From Shinella curvata (lineage in GTDB: Bacteria; Pseudomonadota; Alphaproteobacteria; Rhizobiales; Rhizobiaceae): DNA of 64,000 nt. The position numbers were made by a program, and so were the translations under genes. The stretch spans positions 62,001 through 126,000 of the forward strand of contig NZ_JALJCJ010000007.1 in NCBI RefSeq assembly GCF_022899935.1, written 5' to 3'. The first letter of the stretch is position 1. Each line of letters begins with the position of its first letter. Below, in pieces: positions 34,953 to 44,320 of this stretch. Below the pieces are notes generated by a model. That model had not been told where the DNA came from. It was given only the letters and a program-made list of their open reading frames with translations, and made no database searches.

Positions 34953-36176
34953 TCAGCCGCGCTTGTTGCGGGCGGCCAGCGTGCGCAGGCGCAGCGCGTT
35001 CAGCTTGATGAAGCCGGCAGCGTCCTTCTGGTCGTAGGCGCCCTGGTCGTCCTCGAAGGTGACGAGCTTGTCGGAATAGAGCGACTTGTCCGATTCTCGG
35101 CCGATGACCATGACATTGCCCTTGTAGAGCTTCAGCGTCACTTCGCCCTCGACATGCGTCTGGCTCTTGTCGATCAGCGCCTGCAGCATTTCACGCTCCG
35201 GCGAGAACCAGAAGCCGTAATAGATCAGTTCGGCGTAACGCGGCATCAGCTCGTCCTTCAGGTGCGCGGCACCGCGGTCGAGCGTGATGGATTCGATGGC
35301 GCGGTGGGCGGCGAGCAGGATTGTGCCGCCGGGCGTCTCGTAGACGCCGCGCGACTTCATGCCGACGAAGCGGTTTTCCACGAGATCGAGCCGGCCGATG
35401 CCGTTGTCGCGGCCATAGTTGTTGAGCGCGGCCAGTAGCGTCGCCGGCGACATGCGCACGCCGTTGATCGAGACGGCATCACCACGTTCGAAACCGACCT
35501 TGATGATGGTCGCCTTGTCGGGGGCCGCTTCCGGCGAAATGGTGCGCATATGCACGTATTCGGGGGCCTCGACGGCCGGGTCTTCCAGCACCTTGCCCTC
35601 GGACGAGGAGTGCAGCAGGTTGGCGTCGACGGAGAACGGCGCTTCGCCCTTCTTGTCCTTGGCGACCGGGATCTGGTGCTGCTCGGCGAATTCGAGCAGA
35701 TGCGTGCGGCTCTTGAACGTCCAGTCGCGCCAGGGGGCGATGATCTTGATGTCGGGGTTCAGCGCGTAGGCCGAAAGCTCGAAGCGGACCTGGTCGTTGC
35801 CCTTGCCGGTCGCACCATGCGCGATGGCGTCGGCGCCGGTCTTGGCGGCGATCTCGATCAGATGCTTTGAAATCAGCGGGCGGGCGATCGACGTGCCGAG
35901 CAGATAGACGCCCTCATAGACCGCATTGGCGCGGAACATAGGGAAGACGAAATCGCGCACGAATTCCTCGCGCACGTCCTCGATGAAGATCTCCTTGATG
36001 CCGAGCATCTCGGCCTTCTTGCGCGCCGGCTCGAGCTCTTCGCCCTGGCCGAGATCGGCCGTGAAGGTCACGACTTCGGCGTTGAGTTCGGTCTGAAGCC
36101 ACTTCAGGATGATCGAGGTGTCGAGGCCGCCGGAATAGGCGAGAACGACTTTCTTCACGTCTTTATGTGATGCCAT
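34953..36176 (-). CDS. argG: Argininosuccinate synthase
   Basis: A 407-residue enzyme that condenses citrulline and aspartate with ATP in arginine synthesis. The ATP-binding P-loop of the PP-ATPase family is at the N terminus ([18 protein letters not shown]). Other family motifs are [13 protein letters not shown] near residue 120 and [12 protein letters not shown] near residue 290. I use the start [14 protein letters not shown] at 36176; a 39-codon upstream extension lacks family similarity. Confidence 0.97.
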   Translation of the reverse strand: MASHKDVKKVVLAYSGGLDTSIILKWLQTELNAEVVTFTADLGQGEELEPARKKAEMLGIKEIFIEDVREEFVRDFVFPMFRANAVYEGVYLLGTSIARPLISKHLIEIAAKTGADAIAHGATGKGNDQVRFELSAYALNPDIKIIAPWRDWTFKSRTHLLEFAEQHQIPVAKDKKGEAPFSVDANLLHSSSEGKVLEDPAVEAPEYVHMRTISPEAAPDKATIIKVGFERGDAVSINGVRMSPATLLAALNNYGRDNGIGRLDLVENRFVGMKSRGVYETPGGTILLAAHRAIESITLDRGAAHLKDELMPRYAELIYYGFWFSPEREMLQALIDKSQTHVEGEVTLKLYKGNVMVIGRESDKSLYSDKLVTFEDDQGAYDQKDAAGFIKLNALRLRTLAARNKRG

Positions 36177-36361
36177 GATGATGAGGTCCGTTGCATGAGG
36201 GACGCGGCAAACCCGCGAAGGCCCGGTATCGCGGGCACTTTTAGCGAGATTGGCGCGCGGCGCAAGGGTGAGCACCGTCGCATCCTGCCGCAAGCAGGGT
36301 TTGACGCCGACGCGGGCGACCCCATATTGCGCAAGACTGGACCATGGAAGGGGATGACCCC

Positions 36362-37210
36362 ATGACCGACCTTAAGGATATCATCAAAAAGGACAACGTC
36401 GCCGTCGTCACCGGCGGCGCCTCCGGCATCGGGCTTGCCGCCGCGCGACGCTTTGCGGAGGCCGGCATGTCCGTCGCGATCGCCGATCTCGGCGGCGACC
36501 GGCTGGGCGAAGCCCGTCTCGAACTCGAAGCCATCGCCGGCGAAGCCAATGTCATGGCGGTGGAAGCGGACGTCGCCCATCGCCACGAGCTGGAGGCGCT
36601 GGAACGCGCGGTTCTACAACGCTTCGGACGCGTGCATGTGCTCATGAACAATGCCGGCATCCAGCCGGATACCTCGGTCTTCAGCGCTGAAGCCAACTGG
36701 GATCACATTTTTGCGGTCAACCTGATGGGCGTCATCCACGGCACGCAGGTCTTCGGGCCGAACATGCTGACCCATGGCGAGCCCGGCCTCATCATCAATA
36801 CCGGCTCCAAGCAGGGCATCACCACGCCGCCCGGCAATCCCGCCTACAACGTCTCAAAGGCTGGCGTGAAAGTCTTCACCGAGGCGCTGCAGCACGAACT
36901 GCGCAACACCGAAGGCGCGAAGCTCTCGGCCCATCTCCTCATCCCCGGCTTCGTCTATACGGCACTGACCAAGGGCGACCGCACGGAAAAACCGGATGCG
37001 GCCTGGACGCCGGCCCAGACCGTCGATTTCATGCTGGAGAGCCTCGCCCGCGGCGATTTCTACATCCTGTGCCCCGACAACGACGTGCCCCGCGCGCTCG
37101 ATGAGCGCCGCATGGCCTGGGCGATCGGCGACGTCATCGAGAATCGCCCGCCACTCTCACGCTGGCACAAGGACTATTCCGAGGCCTTCCGAACCTTCCT
37201 GGAAGACTGA
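36362..37210 (+). CDS. SDR family oxidoreductase
   Basis: A 282-residue short-chain dehydrogenase/reductase. The cofactor motif is [14 protein letters not shown] near residue 14, MNNAGIQ lies near residue 94, and the active-site motif YNVSKAG (Tyr-x-x-x-Lys) near residue 165. The substrate is unknown. The start at 36362 follows AAGGGG; an ATG six codons upstream lacks a ribosome-binding site. It diverges from argG. Confidence 0.92.
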   Translation: MTDLKDIIKKDNVAVVTGGASGIGLAAARRFAEAGMSVAIADLGGDRLGEARLELEAIAGEANVMAVEADVAHRHELEALERAVLQRFGRVHVLMNNAGIQPDTSVFSAEANWDHIFAVNLMGVIHGTQVFGPNMLTHGEPGLIINTGSKQGITTPPGNPAYNVSKAGVKVFTEALQHELRNTEGAKLSAHLLIPGFVYTALTKGDRTEKPDAAWTPAQTVDFMLESLARGDFYILCPDNDVPRALDERRMAWAIGDVIENRPPLSRWHKDYSEAFRTFLED

Positions 37211-37304
37211 TGACCGCCCATCACAAAGCTTGATTGGCAATTGTCCGGAAGCCGGCTTAGGACCGAACGATATTTCGGCCAAAATCGGCTTTCGGGGATT
37301 TGCC

Positions 37305-37946
37305 ATGGACTACCTGCCCACGCTTGCAACACTGCTCGCCTTCACCGCCGCAAGCCTTCTGCTTGCGATGACACCGGGCCCCGACATGACGCTGTCGATC
37401 AGCCGGGCACTGTCGCAGGGCCGCGGCCCGGCACTCTATGTGGTGATCGGCACCAGCCTCGGCATCGTCGTGCACACGCTGCTCGTCGCTTTCGGCGTTT
37501 CCGCGCTCATCACCGCCTCGCCGACGGCCTTCCTGATCCTGAAAACCGGCGGCGCAGCCTATCTGCTCTGGCTTGCCGTTCAGGCCATCCGTTTCGGATC
37601 GAGCCTGACCGTCAGAACCGCAACCGGCCCCCGCGGTACGACCCTCAACAACATCTCGACCGGTTTCTGGGTCAATCTGCTCAATCCGAAGGTCATCATC
37701 TTCTTCATGACCTTCCTGCCGCAGTTCATATCGGCAGGCGATCCCGACGTCACCGGCAAGCTGATTGTGCTCGGCCTGCTCTTCATCGCCATCGGCATGC
37801 CCGTAAACATGACCGTCATCCTCGCCGCCGACAAGCTCGCCGTCTGGCTGCAGCGAAACCCGAAAATCCTGCGCGGCATCGACTACACCTTCGCCGGTGT
37901 CTTTTCGGTTTTCGCGGCAAAGATCCTGTTTACGCAGGCGCGGTGA
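37305..37946 (+). CDS. LysE family exporter
   Basis: A 213-residue membrane exporter of the LysE/RhtB superfamily. The signature AMTPGPDMTLSISRALSQGR is near residue 20, and NLLNPKVIIFFMTFLPQF near residue 120 is typical of RhtB-like members. About six transmembrane segments are predicted. The upstream 100 bases contain an inverted repeat CCGAA/TTCGG at about 37263-37278 that could bind a regulator. The substrate is unknown. Confidence 0.9.
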   Translation: MDYLPTLATLLAFTAASLLLAMTPGPDMTLSISRALSQGRGPALYVVIGTSLGIVVHTLLVAFGVSALITASPTAFLILKTGGAAYLLWLAVQAIRFGSSLTVRTATGPRGTTLNNISTGFWVNLLNPKVIIFFMTFLPQFISAGDPDVTGKLIVLGLLFIAIGMPVNMTVILAADKLAVWLQRNPKILRGIDYTFAGVFSVFAAKILFTQAR

Positions 37947-37955
37947 CGCACAGCA

Positions 37956-40646
37956 TCAGGCACTGAGCGCCGCAAGGCTCCGCGGCTCCGCCAGGCGGGC
38001 CGGCAGGGACCTTTCGGCGGTGGCAAGCTCGGCTTTCTTCCGGCTTACGAAATCGACGAGTTCCTCGACCTCGACGCGCTCGTTGGTCTGCGGATTCACA
38101 TAGCGCGACGCCTCGATATACGCAAAGTGGAAGATGTCCTCGATGGTGCGCCTGCGGCTGCGCCGCCCGGTTGCGCAGTGATCCGTGGTCACGCCCCAGC
38201 CCGAATAGAAGGGCGCGCCGTAACAATGAACCTGACGGCCGGCCATCAGCGCCTCGAAACCGGTCAGCGACGAGACGACGAAAACGATTTCGGCGAGATC
38301 GATCAATGCATAGGGATTGCGGTCTTCCTGGATGAAGAAGACCCTGTGCCGATCCTGCGCCGGCACCTGCGCCAGGTTCTTGTCGAAATATCCCACCTTG
38401 CCCCGGCCGGTCGGATCGACATAGCCGCTGACGACGATGTCGTGCTCGGGATAATTGGCAATCGCTTCCTGCAGCATCCGCTCGAAGGTGCGTTCGTCGG
38501 CAAGGCCGAACTCGACCGACTCATTGCCATAGCGCTGGTCGATGACGAGGAGCTTTGCGCGGCCGGGCCGCCCGACATGAAGGGGGACGTCAGGTGCGTG
38601 GTTGTATCGCGATATGCGGGCCTCCACCACCTGCCGGATGGCCGCCAGTGCGCGCCGGCGCTCGAGGTTACCAATGTCGCGGCCATGCTCGAGTGCCCGC
38701 TCCAGACCGGACTGCCGTGTCGCGTCGTAGTGCGCGGTCGTGTCGTCGACGATCACGGAAAGCGCCGGCTCGCTGGCGATACCCGTGCTCAGGGAGCGGA
38801 TGAACCCCTCCTCTACGACCACGACCGGCTTGCCGAGAAGCCGCGCCATGCGCTGCTGCTCCTTGGCATCCCTTCCCTTCAGGCCCACCTGGAAAAACAC
38901 CTCGACCGAGGCCATTTCAAGCATGTTCTTCGCGAGACTGCTTTTCAGCGCGCGAATGTTGAGCAGTTTCGGCAGGAAGTAATGGGCCGTGCCGAGAACC
39001 TCCTCGTCGCTGTCGATGGCAGCGACATCCAGCATCTGCCCCGAAGCGAGCTTCTGCATGGGCGTCGGGGCGGCCGCGAGTGTTGCCTTGCCCGAAACCA
39101 TATCCGACAGGAAGGTGCGGATACGGGGCGCTGCCTGGCCATCGAACGCGCCGACGCCGAACATGTCGGCCGCCCATTTCATTCCGTCCTCGTCGCGCTC
39201 CCAGCGTCCCGTAAGCATCCGGTCGAGAACCGGCGTAGCCTCCTCCAGCGAGCGGACCACCGGGATACCGGCCTGGTCCCAGAACTGTGCGAATTCGACA
39301 TATTTCAGTGACAGCGCGCAACGCCCGAGCAACAGCCCCTCGAACAGCATCGTGCTGTTCACCGACGTCACGACATCGCAATGGAAAAGCGCTTCTTCCG
39401 GGGCGACAAGGTAACAGGTCGCATCGTCAAAGGCCGCATAGTTGGATTGCAGCATCGCGTTTCTGAGCACGAGACCGAGAATGTCGTCCTTGGAGGGCGG
39501 CAGGCGGACGATAAGCTGGGCGTCGTTGGCTTCACAATAGCGCAACAGGTCAGCGATGGCGGCCCTTTGCGATTCGCGCGCCTTGGCGGTATCGAGCTGC
39601 GAATCCAGCGGCTGCGAAGCGAAAAGAATGATCTTCTTATCGGGATTGAGGCCGAACAGCGTCGCGAACTGCACCCGCGTCAGCATCGGCGCATAGTCGA
39701 AATAGGTATCGAACTTCGGCGCGCCCACGATCTGGAACCGCTCTTCGGGATAACCGCGCTCGACAAAAATCTCCTTCTGCAGGCTGCCCCATCCGAGGAT
39801 GACATCCGAAAGCGGGATCGATGCATGGCTGGAGGGATCCCAGTAATATTTGCTCCGGTCAACGAAGACAGATTCATGGGGAATGAGGATCGTCGGAATG
39901 CCAAGCTCCTGGCAGACGCTCACGATGATCCGCATGACCGGCGCCCAATCGAACGTCACGATCACGCCCGCGATGGACGCGCGAATCGGCACGAGGCGGC
40001 GCACCACCATCTGGCGGTAGAGATCGGGATTGGAGCGCGCAAATCTCAGGATACGCCGGCGGTTCTCGTTGTTGTCGACGTCTTTCATGATGTCGAAGGG
40101 CAGGATCTCGTAGGCCGGATCCTCGATGCGGCTCACCAGGGCATCGCCGTGTTCGGCAATCCAGGGAACGTAGAGGAAGACCGGCTTGCCCGATGCCAGC
40201 GCCATCTTGGTATGAAGGGTCGGGCGGGATTGGAACCACGACGGAATGGAGCGTTCGGCGTCCGTCGATGCGCGCGAACCGGACGGTGGGACCGTCAGGA
40301 AGCTCCTCGGAATATCAGGCCGGGTCTGTACGAGATCAACGGTGGGAATGCGGAAGCGCGTGCAGAATGCCTGAATGAAGCGCGGAAGGGGGCTACCTGC
40401 ATAATAGATGCGCGACCGGCGGTCCGCCAGCAGCCAGGGTGCCCACTTCGTGTAGAACTCCGACCGGGATGGCACGCCGTTCCGCGAGCGCACGCGTTCA
40501 CCGGGAAAGTATTGCAGCAGAACTTCCTTCGGAGCCTTGCGCACGAACAGGACACGCAGCGGCTCCCCAAGCGAACGAAACCTGTCCAGAGGAATGCGCG
40601 CAAACCTGTAAACCGCCCTCAGCGCTTCCAATACCGTAGCGTGCAT
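37956..40646 (-). CDS. KpsC-like capsular polysaccharide glycosyltransferase
   Basis: A large protein of 896 residues in two parts. The N-terminal ~540 residues resemble a GT-B-like or CDP-glycerophosphotransferase-like domain, with VGAPKFDTYFDYAP and a C-terminal half-site VAPEEALFHCDVVTSVNST. The C-terminal ~330 residues match one KpsC-type domain: VVVEEGFIRSLSTG, KLLVIDQRYGNESV and YGAPFYSGWGVTTD. KpsC adds the Kdo linker for group 2 capsules. KpsS and capsule export genes are absent nearby, so the product is uncertain. I start at MHATVLEALRAV. Confidence 0.8.
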   Translation of the reverse strand: MHATVLEALRAVYRFARIPLDRFRSLGEPLRVLFVRKAPKEVLLQYFPGERVRSRNGVPSRSEFYTKWAPWLLADRRSRIYYAGSPLPRFIQAFCTRFRIPTVDLVQTRPDIPRSFLTVPPSGSRASTDAERSIPSWFQSRPTLHTKMALASGKPVFLYVPWIAEHGDALVSRIEDPAYEILPFDIMKDVDNNENRRRILRFARSNPDLYRQMVVRRLVPIRASIAGVIVTFDWAPVMRIIVSVCQELGIPTILIPHESVFVDRSKYYWDPSSHASIPLSDVILGWGSLQKEIFVERGYPEERFQIVGAPKFDTYFDYAPMLTRVQFATLFGLNPDKKIILFASQPLDSQLDTAKARESQRAAIADLLRYCEANDAQLIVRLPPSKDDILGLVLRNAMLQSNYAAFDDATCYLVAPEEALFHCDVVTSVNSTMLFEGLLLGRCALSLKYVEFAQFWDQAGIPVVRSLEEATPVLDRMLTGRWERDEDGMKWAADMFGVGAFDGQAAPRIRTFLSDMVSGKATLAAAPTPMQKLASGQMLDVAAIDSDEEVLGTAHYFLPKLLNIRALKSSLAKNMLEMASVEVFFQVGLKGRDAKEQQRMARLLGKPVVVVEEGFIRSLSTGIASEPALSVIVDDTTAHYDATRQSGLERALEHGRDIGNLERRRALAAIRQVVEARISRYNHAPDVPLHVGRPGRAKLLVIDQRYGNESVEFGLADERTFERMLQEAIANYPEHDIVVSGYVDPTGRGKVGYFDKNLAQVPAQDRHRVFFIQEDRNPYALIDLAEIVFVVSSLTGFEALMAGRQVHCYGAPFYSGWGVTTDHCATGRRSRRRTIEDIFHFAYIEASRYVNPQTNERVEVEELVDFVSRKKAELATAERSLPARLAEPRSLAALSA

Positions 40647-40664
40647 CACAATTCGCCCTCTAGA

Positions 40665-40679
40665 GCGGCGTAACGCCGC
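40665..40679 (-). promoter_or_regulatory. Hairpin in the 5' leader of the KpsC-like gene
   Basis: GCGGCGTAACGCCGC is a near-perfect palindrome 19 bases upstream of the start codon. If transcribed it would form a seven-base-pair stem just before the GAGGG ribosome-binding region and could affect translation. Confidence 0.4.
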
Positions 40680-40727
40680 GTTTTCGCTCTTCAGGAAGGC
40701 TCCTCTATAGCGACGGTCTGCGACAGT

Positions 40728-40747
40728 TTTGTTGCACCTTTGTTGCA
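40728..40747. promoter_or_regulatory. Direct repeat upstream of the KpsC-like gene
   Basis: TTTGTTGCA occurs at 40728-40736 and again at 40739-40747, an 11-base period that suits an OmpR-type dimer. The second copy extends into the palindrome GTTGCAAC. It lies about 85 bases upstream of the start codon. The regulator is unknown. Confidence 0.35.
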
Positions 40748-40805
40748 ACGGCTCCCGCCTCTGGGGCTCTCGGCTAAGCCATTGTAAAAAAGCCATATAA
40801 CGACG

Positions 40806-40833
40806 AAAGCCGGCTGCACAGGTAGCCGGCTTT
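40806..40833. terminator. Terminator downstream of the ABC importer genes
   Basis: AAAGCCGGCT pairs with AGCCGGCTTT around an eight-base loop, 30 bases beyond the stop of the ATP-binding gene on the minus strand. The T tract is short. Confidence 0.7.
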
Positions 40834-40861
40834 CATCTGATTGTGACATGATGTGACGGTT

Positions 40862-41656
40862 TCAGCCGATCAGCAGGGCATCATCATCCAGCATCTCGCC
40901 GCGCATTTTGCGGAACATGGCGATGAGGTCTTCAACCTGCAGGGTCCGGCGATTGTCGCCCGCTACGTCCAGCACGATCTCGCCGCCGTGCAACATGACG
41001 GTACGGTGACCGTAGTCGAGTGCCTGGCGCATGGAATGCGTCACCATCAGCGTGGTCAGCTTGCGTTCGGAGACGATCTTCTGGGTGAGGTTCATGATGA
41101 ACTCCGCCATACCAGGATCAAGCGCTGCCGTATGCTCGTCGAGCAGCAGCACCTCGGAACCGGCAAGCGTTGCCATGACGAGCGAGACGGCCTGGCGCTG
41201 GCCACCGGACAGCAGGTCCATGCGGTCGCGCATGCGGTTCTCCAGGCCGAGGTTCAGCTCGGCGATGCGCTCGCGGAAATGCGCGCGGCGCTGCGGGCCA
41301 AGCGCCGAAGACAGGCCACGACGTTCACCGCGGCGAGCGGCGAGCGCCAGGTTCTCCTCGATGGAGAGCGCACCGCAGCTTCCCGTCAGCGGATCCTGGA
41401 AAACGCGGGCAACGCGGCCAGCACGGGCGGCCGTGCCCTGTCGGGTGACATCGGCCGAGCCGATCTTCACCTGTCCCTCGGTCGCGATGACGTCCCCGGC
41501 GAGAACCCCGAGCAGCGTCGACTTGCCGGCGCCGTTGGAGCCGATGACGGTGACGAATTGTCCCTCTTCGATCGTGAGGCTGATGCCGTTCAGCGCCTGC
41601 TTCTGCAGGGGCGTGCCCTTGCCGAAGGTGACCTTGATATCGGAAACGGAGATCAT
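40862..41656 (-). CDS. ABC transporter ATP-binding protein
   Basis: A 264-residue ATPase. Walker A is GSNGAGKSTLLG near residue 40, the signature motif LLSGGQRQAVSL near residue 150, and Walker B VLLLDEHTAAL near residue 175. It forms the energy-coupling part of the importer with the permease and binding protein upstream. Its ATG overlaps the permease stop by one base (TGATG). Confidence 0.95.
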   Translation of the reverse strand: MISVSDIKVTFGKGTPLQKQALNGISLTIEEGQFVTVIGSNGAGKSTLLGVLAGDVIATEGQVKIGSADVTRQGTAARAGRVARVFQDPLTGSCGALSIEENLALAARRGERRGLSSALGPQRRAHFRERIAELNLGLENRMRDRMDLLSGGQRQAVSLVMATLAGSEVLLLDEHTAALDPGMAEFIMNLTQKIVSERKLTTLMVTHSMRQALDYGHRTVMLHGGEIVLDVAGDNRRTLQVEDLIAMFRKMRGEMLDDDALLIG

Positions 41657-42534
41657 CAGGCGGTTCCCCCGCGGCGAAGGCGCGGCAGGACGAGCGCCAC
41701 GGTGACGAGCAGCGCCGTCACGAAGTTAAGGTCTGAGGCCTGAAGGCCGAGCACATCGGAGGACAGCGCGAGCTGGATGGCGATGCGGTAGAGGATCGAG
41801 CCCAACACGCAGCCGATCAAGGCCATCAAAATACCGCGTGTGCCAAAAAGCGTCTCGCCGATGATGACGGCAGCGAGGCCGACGACGATGGTCCCGACAC
41901 CGGAGGTGACGTCGGCAAAGCCGTTCGTCTGGGCAAAAAGCGCGCCGCCGAGCGCGACGAGCGCGTTCGAGAGCGCAATGCCGAGATAGATCTGGCGATT
42001 GGTATCGACGCCCTGGGCACGGGCCATGCGGGCATTCGCCCCGGTCGCGCGCATCGACAGGCCGGCGTCGCTTTCAAGGAACCGCCATACGAGGATCACG
42101 GCGACGACGACGAGAACACCGATGAAAAGCGGGCGCACGTAGAAATCGCGCAGGCCCAGGCCAAAGAAGGGGCTCAGCATCGTCTCTGCATTGATCAGGG
42201 CGACGTTCGGCTTGCCCATGACGCGCAGATTGACCGAAAAGAGCGCGATCATCGTCAGGATCGAGGCGAGCAGGTTCAGGATGCGGAAGCGCACATTGAG
42301 CATCGCCGTGACGAGACCGGCACCGGCACCCGCCAGCATGGCTACGAATGCGGCAAGCCAGGGGTTGACACCCGCGATGATCAGGACGGCCGTGACGGCA
42401 GCGCCGAGCGGAAAGGACCCGTCCACCGTCAGATCCGGAAAATCCAGCACGCGGAAGGCGAGGTAAACGCCAACGGCGACGAAGGCATAGACCAACCCCA
42501 GTTCGACGGCACCCCAGAAGGCAATCAGGCTCAC
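41656..42534 (-). CDS. ABC transporter permease (branched-chain type)
   Basis: A 292-residue membrane protein with about eight or nine transmembrane segments of the BPD_transp_2 class, which also includes LivH/LivM and TrpY-like permeases. Recognisable segments are FRVLDFPDLTVDGSFPLGAA near residue 27 and GATGANARMARAQGVDTN, read as RATGANARMARAQG, near residue 165. It follows the binding-protein gene after a hairpin. Confidence 0.93.
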   Translation of the reverse strand: MSLIAFWGAVELGLVYAFVAVGVYLAFRVLDFPDLTVDGSFPLGAAVTAVLIIAGVNPWLAAFVAMLAGAGAGLVTAMLNVRFRILNLLASILTMIALFSVNLRVMGKPNVALINAETMLSPFFGLGLRDFYVRPLFIGVLVVVAVILVWRFLESDAGLSMRATGANARMARAQGVDTNRQIYLGIALSNALVALGGALFAQTNGFADVTSGVGTIVVGLAAVIIGETLFGTRGILMALIGCVLGSILYRIAIQLALSSDVLGLQASDLNFVTALLVTVALVLPRLRRGGTA

Positions 42535-42592
42535 GGTTTTCGGCTTTCTCTTTTACCCATTCCGCCCGTTTGGCGGCAGGGCCTTTTTAACA

Positions 42593-42629
42593 GATCAACC
42601 GCCGCCGGGCGATCCGGCAGCGGTTGATC
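42593..42629 (-). promoter_or_regulatory. Intercistronic hairpin between binding protein and permease genes
   Basis: GATCAACCGC (42593-42602) pairs perfectly with GCGGTTGATC (42620-42629), and CCGG/CCGG can extend the stem inside the loop. No T tract follows on the minus strand. Such hairpins commonly protect upstream mRNA and raise expression of the binding protein relative to the permease. Confidence 0.6.
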
Positions 42630-42655
42630 CCGATTGGAAATGTCTGGAACCCTGA

Positions 42656-43609
42656 TTATTCGATCACGCGGGTCGCACGGCCGACGAGGGCTTCCGGCAG
42701 GGTGACACCCATCTTTGCGGCAGCGCCCTTGTTGACAACGAGGTCGGTGCCGGCAGCAACCTTCACGGCGATATCGCCCGGGTTTTCGCCCTTGAGGATG
42801 CGCACGACGATTTCACCCGTCTGCTTGCCGACGTCCTTGTAGTTGAAGCCGAGTGCTGCGACGGCGCCGCGCGAAACGGAATCCGTATCGGCGGTGAAGA
42901 GCGGAAGCTTCGCCTCTTCGGCAACGGCGACGGCACCTTCGAGCGCGGAAATGATCGTGTTGTCCGTCGGCACGTAGATCGCATCGGCACGACCGACGAG
43001 GGCGCGCGCCGCACCCTGCACTTCAGCCGACTTGGTGGCAGCGGATTCGACGACCGTCAGGCCGGCCTTTTCGGCTTCGGCCTTCAGAACGGCAAGCAGC
43101 GACACGGAGTTGGCTTCACCGGAATTGTACAGGAAGCCGATCGTCTTGGCGTTCGGCAGGATTTCCTTGATCAGCGCCAGGTGCTCGGCGACCGGCGACA
43201 GGTCGGAAAGACCCGTGACATTGCCGCCCGGCTTGTCCATGTCGGTGACCAGCTGCGCGCCGAGCGGGTCCGATACCGCCGTGAAGACGACTGGAATGTC
43301 CTTGGTCGCGGAGACGACGGCCTGCGCCGAGGGCGTGGAGATCGGAACGATCACGGAGGGGCCTTCGCCGACGAACTGGCGGGCGATCTGCGCGGCCGTC
43401 GCAGGATTGCCCTGCGCCGACTCGTAAATGAACTTCAGGTTCTCGCCTTCCTTGTAGCCGGCCGCCTCAAGCGCCTCCTTGACGCCATCACGGGCCGCAT
43501 CGAGTGCGGGATGCTCGACGATGGCGGTCACGGCAACCGTGACGTCTTCAGCCTGGGCGGGAAGCGAAATCGCGAGCGTGGCCGCGAAAGCGAGGAGAAG
43601 TTGACGCAT
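42656..43609 (-). CDS. ABC transporter substrate-binding protein (TrpX-like)
   Basis: A 317-residue periplasmic protein with signal peptide MRQLLLAFAATLAISLPAQA. It belongs to the ABC_sub_bind (COG2984) family: VAVTAIVEHPALDAARDGVK at the mature N terminus, SAQGNPATAAQIARQFV and PTDNTIISALEGAV. Related systems import tryptophan or tyrosine in Gram-positive bacteria. The ligand here is not proven. It is the first gene of a three-gene minus-strand operon. Confidence 0.93.
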   Translation of the reverse strand: MRQLLLAFAATLAISLPAQAEDVTVAVTAIVEHPALDAARDGVKEALEAAGYKEGENLKFIYESAQGNPATAAQIARQFVGEGPSVIVPISTPSAQAVVSATKDIPVVFTAVSDPLGAQLVTDMDKPGGNVTGLSDLSPVAEHLALIKEILPNAKTIGFLYNSGEANSVSLLAVLKAEAEKAGLTVVESAATKSAEVQGAARALVGRADAIYVPTDNTIISALEGAVAVAEEAKLPLFTADTDSVSRGAVAALGFNYKDVGKQTGEIVVRILKGENPGDIAVKVAAGTDLVVNKGAAAKMGVTLPEALVGRATRVIE

Positions 43610-43736
43610 GAAGGGTTTCCCTAGAATGATTTCAGGGCGTTTCTAGGCAAAACGGCCCTTCAGATCAATTCTTGGATCAAGCTTCATCAATCACATTTTC
43701 TGATAGAAGCCCGTAACGGGATGGTGTTTGTTGCGC

Positions 43737-44249
43737 CTATGGCAGCGTCTTCGGCGTCACGAACGTATCGAGCGTCCCGGCTCCAGGCACGACATCGCTC
43801 CACCGCCCCACATCGAAGCCGATCACCGCCAGCCCTGCCGTCGGGTATTTCGTCTTGAGCTGGCCGATCGCATGCGCATTCCCGGCCGGCGCCAGCATCG
43901 CCGCCAGATCCTCGAAGCCTGGATTGTGCCCGATGACGAGCAAGGTTTCGCTTCGCTGGGGAGCCGTGTGAATCGCCGCCAGAATGGCTGCCGGCTCTGC
44001 CTCGTAGATCGAAGATACGGTTCGGGACGGGCACGCCTTGCCAAGCGCCGGCTCGACGAGCGCCCAGGTTTCCAGCGTTCGCCGCGCGGACGAGACCAGC
44101 GCAAAATCCGGCCACAGACCCGCCTCGGCGATGTAGGCGCCGATGCGCGGCGCATCTCGGCGACCGCGGTCGGCAAGCGGACGTTCATGATCGTCGACGC
44201 CCTCCGGCCAGGCGGATTTTGCATGACGCAGCAACAGAAGGGTTTTCAT
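43737..44249 (-). CDS. sixA: SixA-type histidine phosphatase
   Basis: A 170-residue member of the phosphoglycerate mutase-like histidine phosphatase superfamily. The catalytic RHG-type motif appears as LLRHAKSAWPEG at residues 5-16, the second catalytic His in VIGHNPGFEDL near residue 112. SixA of E. coli dephosphorylates phosphohistidine on the PTS-Ntr protein NPr or ArcB. The true target here is unknown. The start is set at MKTLLLLRHAKS. Confidence 0.88.
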   Translation of the reverse strand: MKTLLLLRHAKSAWPEGVDDHERPLADRGRRDAPRIGAYIAEAGLWPDFALVSSARRTLETWALVEPALGKACPSRTVSSIYEAEPAAILAAIHTAPQRSETLLVIGHNPGFEDLAAMLAPAGNAHAIGQLKTKYPTAGLAVIGFDVGRWSDVVPGAGTLDTFVTPKTLP

Positions 44250-44272
44250 GGAAGACTCCACCCTCAAAACGG

Positions 44273-44300
44273 AAAAGGCCGGCATTGCGCCGGCCTTTTT
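44273..44300. terminator. Terminator of the IalB-family gene
   Basis: AAGGCCGGC pairs with GCCGGCCTT around ATTGC-type loop bases. On the minus strand the stem ends in CCTTTTCCGTTTT, on the plus strand in CCTTTTTG, so it may act in both directions. Confidence 0.87.
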
Positions 44301-44320
44301 GCTGTGAATGGGTGCGTGCC

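Noticed and set aside
43737-44285. Longer start for sixA at 44285
   Set aside because: The extra 12 codons overlap the neighbouring terminator hairpin and lack similarity. The MKTLLLLRHAKS start matches the family.
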